A program made the position numbers and the translations under genes. From Caldilineales bacterium (GTDB taxonomy: Bacteria; Chloroflexota; Anaerolineae; Caldilineales; Caldilineaceae), in assembly GCA_012271135.1 (NCBI GenBank), contig JAAXGZ010000106.1, forward strand, positions 1-62,334: DNA of 62,334 bases. The letters run 5' to 3'. The notes under the pieces were generated by a model. The model was not told the origin of the DNA, did not search any database, and saw only the letters and a list, made by a program, of their open reading frames with translations. Below are positions 57,298-62,334 of the stretch, one piece after another (position 1 is the stretch's first letter; every line of letters begins with the position of its first letter).

Positions 57298-58353
57298 ATG
57301 CGTAACCTGATCCCCTTGGCAGTGCGCGCCCTGACCATGGTCGGGGTCTTTTTCGTCGTTCTGCTGCTGCTTGTCCTGACCCTGGGCCTGACCGGCTTTT
57401 CGGATCGCATCCTTTCGTCGGTTGTGGGTGAGCAAATCCGGGTCGAACGGACCACCCTGGCCGAGACCATCCGGGATCCGGATGAACTGGAACGGGTCCT
57501 GGCCGCCCGCAAGGCGGAACTGGAGTCGTTCTACGGGCTCGACATTCCGTGGCAACGCCGGTTGCCCGCCTCGGTGTTCAGGGTCATGCGGCTGGACCTT
57601 GGGGAGGCCCGCTCCCTCCGTTCCTTTGCCGGATCCAGCCGGATTGCCGACATCGTGCTGGAACGGTTGCCGAACACTATCCTGCTGATGACCACCTCGA
57701 CGGTGATTGTGGCCCTGACCGGCTTGGCAGGGGGCCTGTATGTGGCAACCCGGCCTGGCAGTTGGATTGATCGTCTGGTATCCGGCCTGGCGGCCGTTAC
57801 CTACGCGATTCCCACCTGGTGGATTGGCATTCTCCTGATCCTCGTGGTGTCGGTGCATTGGCGCCTGCTGCCGTCCGGCGGCATGTACAGCACGCCGCCC
57901 CCGGAGGGGGGATGGCTCAGGTTTGCCGACTTGGCCCGGCATGCCGTGTTGCCGGTGCTGTCCATGGTGCTGGTCAGCGTGGGTCCCTACATGTACGCGG
58001 TGCGGACGATCACGCTCAACATCGCCCAGGAGGACTTCGTGGGCATGGCCCGGGCCCGCGGGCTGTCCGAGATCCGTGTGCGGAACGCCCACATCCTGCG
58101 CGTGGCCGCTCCGCCCATTGTTACGGGCCTGATCTTCGGCCTGGCCGGTTCACTGTCCGGATCGATTCTGATTGAAACCGTCTTCAACTGGCAGGGCATG
58201 GGACGGCTGTACTACGACGCCTTGGCCGGCACCCCCGACGAGGGCGTGATCGTGGCGCTTACCTTCATGTTCACCCTGATGTACGTGGCCATCCGCCTCC
58301 TGCTGGAGACGCTGTACATCTTCCTGGACCCGCGGGTCAGCTACGCCGACTGA
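57298..58353 (+). CDS. Peptide ABC transporter permease (DppB/OppB family)
   Basis: The first membrane subunit. The N-terminal helix (about 10-32, AVRALTMVGVFFVVLLLLVL) is followed by a non-membrane segment of about 80 residues, then five helices in the conserved region with the cytoplasmic EAA-type loop (FVGMARARGLSEIRVRNAHI) that docks on the ATPase. Length 351. It overlaps the next gene by one base (TGATG). Confidence 0.92.
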   Translation: MRNLIPLAVRALTMVGVFFVVLLLLVLTLGLTGFSDRILSSVVGEQIRVERTTLAETIRDPDELERVLAARKAELESFYGLDIPWQRRLPASVFRVMRLDLGEARSLRSFAGSSRIADIVLERLPNTILLMTTSTVIVALTGLAGGLYVATRPGSWIDRLVSGLAAVTYAIPTWWIGILLILVVSVHWRLLPSGGMYSTPPPEGGWLRFADLARHAVLPVLSMVLVSVGPYMYAVRTITLNIAQEDFVGMARARGLSEIRVRNAHILRVAAPPIVTGLIFGLAGSLSGSILIETVFNWQGMGRLYYDALAGTPDEGVIVALTFMFTLMYVAIRLLLETLYIFLDPRVSYAD

Positions 58354-59792
58354 TGCGCGTTCGGCAGATACGGGATGCCCTGCTCAAGACTCCGGTGGGT
58401 CTGCTGGGCCTGCTGTCCCTGGCCGCGCAGGTGGTGCTCTCGGTCTGGGTGGTCGTCTCCTATCCCGACGACTTCGGCAACCGGGTCTGGAGCAACCCGA
58501 TTCACTGGGTGGACAACCCGAAGGCCGCGCCGCCGGCGTGGATCGGACGGGTGGACAATCAACCGCGGGCGGATCACTGGCAGACTGTCCGCGGGGAACC
58601 GGAGACGGTTGAAGAGAAGGGACGCAACCTGATTGCCAGTTGGAACATTCCCTACATCGTCGAGGAGGGGGCCGTGCCGGCCTTCCTGGCCCTGACTGTG
58701 CGGGACGTGCGGTTTGAGGAACGGGCGCCGCTGTTGGCACTCACTCTGATCAGGCCCGACGAAACCCGTGTCAGCGTCTTGCGCCATGCCGTCCGCGGAC
58801 CGCGCGAGGGGGAGGAGGGACCATATGAGCGGCACTTCGACGATCCCCTGCGCATCCAGCTCAGCGCCGACGAAAGCACCCTCAGTTCGTTGCAGGAGTT
58901 CCTGGCCGAGGAGTACGGACTGCAAATGGATGCCGAGGAAATCCGCCCGCGCGTCATGGACATCCTCTTTGGCGTGCCGGATGCGGCGGGCGACGGATTT
59001 GCCCCGATGTCGGGTGAGTACACATTCCTATTTCAGACGGCCACGCGGGTGGAGGGCGACGGCATCGGGTCCGTGGAACTGGTGGCCGGCGGGGACGCCT
59101 TTGGCCGCATGGGCACGGACAGCATCGGCCGCGACTTGGCCCAGGGGTTGCTGTACGGTTTGCCCACCGCCCTGGTGATTGGCGTTGTGGTGGCACTTCT
59201 GTCCACCTCCATCGGCACCGTCCTGGGTATGGCGTCCGGCTACCTGGGCGGAGCCGCCGACACGGTGATTCAGCGACTCTCGGACATTGTGGCCAACATC
59301 CCCGTTCTGCCCCTGCTGATCTTTCTCCTGTTCATCATCGGACCCAACCTGACCGTTATTATCGGCATTCTGATTGCCTTCAGCTGGCCGGGCCTGGCCA
59401 TCCAGGTGCGGGTCATGGTGCTGCACATGCGCTCGAGCCAGTTGATCGAGGCCGTGCAAAGCCTGGGGTCTTCGCGCTGGCGGGTCATGTACCGCCACAT
59501 CCTGCCGCAAATCATGCCGTACTTCCTGGCCCAGATTATCTTCACCGCGCCGTCGGCCATCCTGGCCGAGGCGGGTCTCAGTTTCCTGGGTCTGGGGGAT
59601 CCGTCGATTCCCACCTGGGGCCAGATTCTGGAGGCGGGCTTCCGCACCGGCGGGGTCTATGTTGGCTACTGGTGGTGGATTGTGCCCCCCGGTCTTCTGA
59701 TTGTGCTGGTGGCCTCCACGTTCATGTTGTTGTCGCTGGCCATCGAGCCGGTGGTCAACCCCCGCTTGCGCCAAACCCGACGGGCCGATTGA
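58353..59792 (+). CDS. Peptide ABC transporter permease (DppC/OppC family) with a large insert
   Basis: The second membrane subunit, 479 residues; common DppC proteins have about 300. The first helix (about 17-35) is followed by some 200 residues of extracytoplasmic sequence (RNLIASWNIPYIVEEG, FDDPLRIQLSADEST, VMDILFGVPDAAGDGF). Then a canonical DppC part begins with FGRMGTDSIGRDLAQGLLYG (the N-terminal TDSxGRD motif) and ends with EAGLSFLGLGDPSIPTWG. The EAA loop is AVQSLGSSRWRVMYRHILPQ. The insert may extend the docking surface for the oversized binding protein (inference). Confidence 0.9.
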   Translation: MRVRQIRDALLKTPVGLLGLLSLAAQVVLSVWVVVSYPDDFGNRVWSNPIHWVDNPKAAPPAWIGRVDNQPRADHWQTVRGEPETVEEKGRNLIASWNIPYIVEEGAVPAFLALTVRDVRFEERAPLLALTLIRPDETRVSVLRHAVRGPREGEEGPYERHFDDPLRIQLSADESTLSSLQEFLAEEYGLQMDAEEIRPRVMDILFGVPDAAGDGFAPMSGEYTFLFQTATRVEGDGIGSVELVAGGDAFGRMGTDSIGRDLAQGLLYGLPTALVIGVVVALLSTSIGTVLGMASGYLGGAADTVIQRLSDIVANIPVLPLLIFLLFIIGPNLTVIIGILIAFSWPGLAIQVRVMVLHMRSSQLIEAVQSLGSSRWRVMYRHILPQIMPYFLAQIIFTAPSAILAEAGLSFLGLGDPSIPTWGQILEAGFRTGGVYVGYWWWIVPPGLLIVLVASTFMLLSLAIEPVVNPRLRQTRRAD

Positions 59793-59794
59793 CG

Positions 59795-60796
59795 ATGGCT
59801 CCCGTCCTGCAGGTTCGCGACCTGTATCTTCACTACGCCGATCCGGCCGGCGTGGTCAAGGCCGTGGACGGCGTATCGTTCGAACTGGGCGAGCCGGGCA
59901 CGGCCCTGGGGTTTGTTGGCGAGTCCGGGTGTGGCAAGTCCAGTGCGGCCAACGCCATGCTGCGCATGCTGCCCGGCAACACGGCCCGGTACGAAGGGGA
60001 AGTGTGGCTGGACGACGTCTGCGTGTCGGCCCTGGATGCCGAGGAGTTTCGGCGCACCGTGCGTTGGCGGCGCATGGCCCTGGTGCCCCAGGGAGCCCAG
60101 AACAGCCTCAATCCCGTCATGCGCGTGGGCAAGTGGCTGACGGAACCGGTGCGCCAGTCGCGATCCTCCGATATCGCACCGGATGCCCTCGAACGGCAGG
60201 CCCGCGGCCTGCTGGAACGCGTGGGCCTCCCGGCCGGTGCCTGGAACCTCTATCCGCACGAACTGTCGGGCGGCATGAAGCAGCGTGTAATGATTGCGGG
60301 GGCCTTGATCTTTTCGCCGCGTCTGTTGATCATGGACGAACCGACTTCCGCCCTTGATGTCAGTGTGCAGGCGCAGATCATGAACCTGCTCAAGGATCTG
60401 AAGGCAGAGGGCCTCTCCATCCTGTTCATCACCCACGACATCGCGCTGGCGAGCGACATCTGCGACCGCTTGGCGGTCGTCTACGCCGGCCAAATTGCCG
60501 AGATTGGTAGTTCGGAACAGATTCTGGAGCAGCCGGCCCATCCGTACACGCGTCGGCTGCTGGGCAGCATTCCGCGCCTGCACGACGAAGCTCTGCCGGA
60601 GTTTATTCCGGGTGCGCCTCCCGACCTGCGCAACCTGCCCGGCGGTTGCCGCTTCCATCCCCGCTGCGATGTGCCGTTGGCGGTGTGTCCCGAGCGGGTG
60701 CCCGTGCGCCTGAAGGCGGAGGCGGGCCAGGACGTTTGGTGCTGGCTGCATGATCGGACTGTGAACCAAGTGCCCCTGGAGGTCAACAGTGAGTGA
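59795..60796 (+). CDS. Oligopeptide/dipeptide ABC transporter ATP-binding protein (OppD/DppD type)
   Basis: Second ATPase of the importer, 333 residues from ATG 59795, three bases after the permease. Walker A is FVGESGCGKSSAAN, signature is LSGGMKQRVMIAGALI, Walker B is LLIMDEPTSALDVSVQ, switch histidine is in FITHDIALA, and the C-terminal domain has the CRFHPRCDVPLAVCPE cluster. Together with the OppF-type gene it supplies both ATPases of a complete system. It overlaps the next gene by 8 bases. Confidence 0.93.
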   Translation: MAPVLQVRDLYLHYADPAGVVKAVDGVSFELGEPGTALGFVGESGCGKSSAANAMLRMLPGNTARYEGEVWLDDVCVSALDAEEFRRTVRWRRMALVPQGAQNSLNPVMRVGKWLTEPVRQSRSSDIAPDALERQARGLLERVGLPAGAWNLYPHELSGGMKQRVMIAGALIFSPRLLIMDEPTSALDVSVQAQIMNLLKDLKAEGLSILFITHDIALASDICDRLAVVYAGQIAEIGSSEQILEQPAHPYTRRLLGSIPRLHDEALPEFIPGAPPDLRNLPGGCRFHPRCDVPLAVCPERVPVRLKAEAGQDVWCWLHDRTVNQVPLEVNSE

Positions 60797-61922
60797 CAGG
60801 CAACCGGTCGTCGTTTCATGCATTGAACTGCATCACATTCGGCTTCCCTACGTGCATCCGTTCGAGACCAGTTTTCGACGCGAGACGCACCGCGAATCCA
60901 TCCTGGTCGCGATCCGCAGCGGTGATTTGACTGGATGGGGGGAGTGCGTGGCCGGATCCGGGCCGTGGTATTCGGCGGAAACCATGGGTACCGCACTGCA
61001 CGTGATGGCCGGCTACCTGGTGCCGCGGTTGCTGGAAGCCGGTTCGGTGGCCGCGCGCGATTGCGAACGGCTGTTTGCCCCCGTGCGCGGCCATCCCATG
61101 GCCAAGGCGGCGTTGGAGAACGCGGTCTGGGATTTGGAGGCGCAACAGGCCGGACAATCGTTACAGGCCGCCTTGGGCGGCCGCGGGGACCGGGTGGCAG
61201 TCGGTGTGTCCCAGGGCATCGAGCCGTCGATTCCCCAACTGCTGGACCGCGTGGCGGCCTGGGTCGACGACGGGTATGCGAGGGTGAAGCTCAAGATCAA
61301 GCCGGGTTGGGATGTCAAGCCCGTGGAGGCGGTACGGGACCGCTGGCCGGATCTGGCCCTGCAGGTGGATGCCAACTCCGCCTATGTTCCGGACGACACT
61401 GCTTCCCTGAAGGAACTTGACCACTTTGGCCTGTTGTTGATCGAACAGCCCTTCCACCATGACGATATCGTGGACCATGCCGCCTTGCAGGCCGAGATGC
61501 AGACACCCATCTGCCTTGACGAGAGTATTCACTCGCCGCTGCATGCCGAGTGGGCCCTGAAAATCGGGGCCTGCCGTAACATGAACATCAAGGTGGGGCG
61601 GGTCGGTGGCCTGAGCGCTGCCCTGCGCGTCCACGACCTGTGCCGGGATGCCGGCGTCCCGGCCTGGTGCGGGGGCATGCTGGAGACCAACGTGGGACGG
61701 GCCGGGAACCTGGCCTTGGCCTCGCTGCCCAACTTCACATTGCCCGGTGACATCTCCGCCTCCCGCCGCTACTACCACGAGGATGTGGCGGTCCCGGACT
61801 TCGAACTCAACTCGGACTCGACCGTATCGGTTCCGCAGGCGCCGGGCCTGGGGGTGGTAGTGGACCGGGCGCGGCTGGCAGCAGTCACACTCCATGCGGA
61901 GACCTTCCGCACGCCGCAATGA
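60789..61922 (+). CDS. N-succinylamino acid racemase / o-succinylbenzoate synthase family enolase
   Basis: A member of the enolase superfamily, MLE/NSAR-OSBS subgroup, 377 residues. The catalytic pieces are complete: Lys167-x-Lys169 (RVKLKIKPG), metal ligands Asp194 (LQVDANSAY), Glu219 (LLIEQPFHH) and Asp244 (ICLDESIHS), and Lys268 (NMNIKVGRVGG). The C-terminal GGMLETNVGRAGNLALASLP and FTLPGDISASRRYYHEDV are typical of NSAR/OSBS. No menaquinone genes are near, and the gene overlaps a peptide-transporter ATPase, so racemisation of N-acylamino acids or dipeptides is more likely than menaquinone synthesis. The start is GTG 60789. Confidence 0.85.
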   Translation: MSDRQPVVVSCIELHHIRLPYVHPFETSFRRETHRESILVAIRSGDLTGWGECVAGSGPWYSAETMGTALHVMAGYLVPRLLEAGSVAARDCERLFAPVRGHPMAKAALENAVWDLEAQQAGQSLQAALGGRGDRVAVGVSQGIEPSIPQLLDRVAAWVDDGYARVKLKIKPGWDVKPVEAVRDRWPDLALQVDANSAYVPDDTASLKELDHFGLLLIEQPFHHDDIVDHAALQAEMQTPICLDESIHSPLHAEWALKIGACRNMNIKVGRVGGLSAALRVHDLCRDAGVPAWCGGMLETNVGRAGNLALASLPNFTLPGDISASRRYYHEDVAVPDFELNSDSTVSVPQAPGLGVVVDRARLAAVTLHAETFRTPQ

Positions 61923-61968
61923 AGGCGTGGTCCGGCCTCACGGTTGCCCTATGCCGTTCGGAAGTCAT

Positions 61969-61997
61969 TTGACAAAGGGGGGGGGACGAACCACAAT
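61969..61997 (+). promoter_or_regulatory. Promoter with TTGACA and CACAAT, 17-bp spacing
   Basis: A perfect -35 hexamer TTGACA (61969-61974) and a -10-like CACAAT (61992-61997) are separated by exactly 17 bases. It is the best sigma-70-type promoter in the window and would give a leader of about 115 bases before the last gene. Confidence 0.6.
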
Positions 61998-62118
61998 CGG
62001 GTTGCCAATTCAGTTTTGTCATTGCACCACTCATCATTGCCGGCAGTGAGTCTGTTCGGCCAGCCCCTGGGACCGGATTGGTGTTGCAATCTGTCAATAA
62101 TTCGGGAGGACCTGAATT

Positions 62119-62334
62119 ATGACTATTTTCAAGGCAGGGTTGCTGGCAGCCTTGCTCCTTGCGCTCTTGGCAGTGGCAGCCTGCGGTGTCCCTGCCGAAC
62201 CTGCAACCGACGCTTCGGCCGAGGGTGTGGAGGATATGACGGCGGAACCGGCCGGCAACCTCTTGGAGTCACCGGTGTTGTGGGACCGCGTGGCGTCGGG
62301 CGAGTTGCCCCCGCTGGAAGACCGTCTCCCGAAC
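62119..62334 (+). CDS. Substrate-binding lipoprotein of a peptide ABC transporter, 3' end outside window
   Basis: ATG 62119 (GGGAGGA at 62104-62110) opens a 22-residue lipoprotein signal ending in the lipobox VAA-Cys, followed by an acidic linker and then SPVLWDRVASGELPPLEDRL, the characteristic opening of large OppA-like binding proteins (LxxxVAxGELPPxExRLP). Only 72 codons are in the window. It starts 197 bases after the racemase with its own promoter, so it is probably the first gene of a second transporter operon. Confidence 0.75.
   Translation, partial: MTIFKAGLLAALLLALLAVAACGVPAEPATDASAEGVEDMTAEPAGNLLESPVLWDRVASGELPPLEDRLPN

Overview
This 62.3-kb window is GC-rich bacterial DNA, densely coded on both strands. 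It most resembles a member of the Chloroflexota, probably from a metagenome. That is inferred from gene families and order (tig-clpP-clpX; alaS, a membrane-anchored baseplate-J-like protein, ruvX and mltG in one block; many peptide and sugar ABC transporters; secreted BNR-repeat proteins). No rRNA gene is present to settle it. Alternative start codons are common: GTG opens many genes, TTG some, and clpX perhaps starts with ATT.

Layout. 1-3138: the end of a sugar ABC-transporter ATPase, then apgM and a sirtuin. 3174-3281: a selenocysteine tRNA (anticodon UCA) with a consensus -10 box, and a DUF1643 gene running into it from the other strand. 4040-8656: three co-directional genes (a BNR/Asp-box sialidase-fold protein, a thiamine-pyrophosphate enzyme and an unrecognised large protein), probably a catabolic operon. 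8731-12795: a decayed accessory region with a frameshifted helicase/NTPase that has a nuclease-like N-terminus, an AT-rich island with a broken secreted protein, and transposase remnants. 12796-15453: a small unknown protein followed by two tandem carboxylate-amine ligase paralogues, the first of which has lost key residues. 15463-21190: an AIR-synthase-like protein, a two-part ThyX, an unknown protein, an aldo/keto reductase and a glycosyltransferase.

21592-32475 is a nearly complete de novo purine cluster (purL, Q, C, E, K, F, D, M, N) with several GTGA stop/start overlaps; purB and purH are not here. 32588-38681 (minus strand) carries alaS, a baseplate-J-like membrane protein, ruvX and mltG, divergent from mutL at 38870. 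A HAD hydrolase and a membrane-anchored M1-like metallopeptidase follow. 44385-48320 is the proteostasis set tig, clpP and clpX, ended by two strong hairpins. A large TPR lipoprotein is on the minus strand.

50913-61922 is a peptide-uptake locus: OppF-type ATPase, secreted multi-Asp-box sialidase-fold protein, substrate-binding protein, two permeases, OppD-type ATPase and an N-succinylamino acid racemase/OSBS-family enolase. A second substrate-binding lipoprotein starts at 62119 behind a good promoter and is cut by the window end.

The points most worth follow-up are the tRNA-Sec and its promoter geometry, the ligase/pseudo-ligase cluster with its small partner protein, the divergent ClpX, the sialidase-fold/TPP-enzyme operon, and the peptide-uptake operon ending in a racemase.
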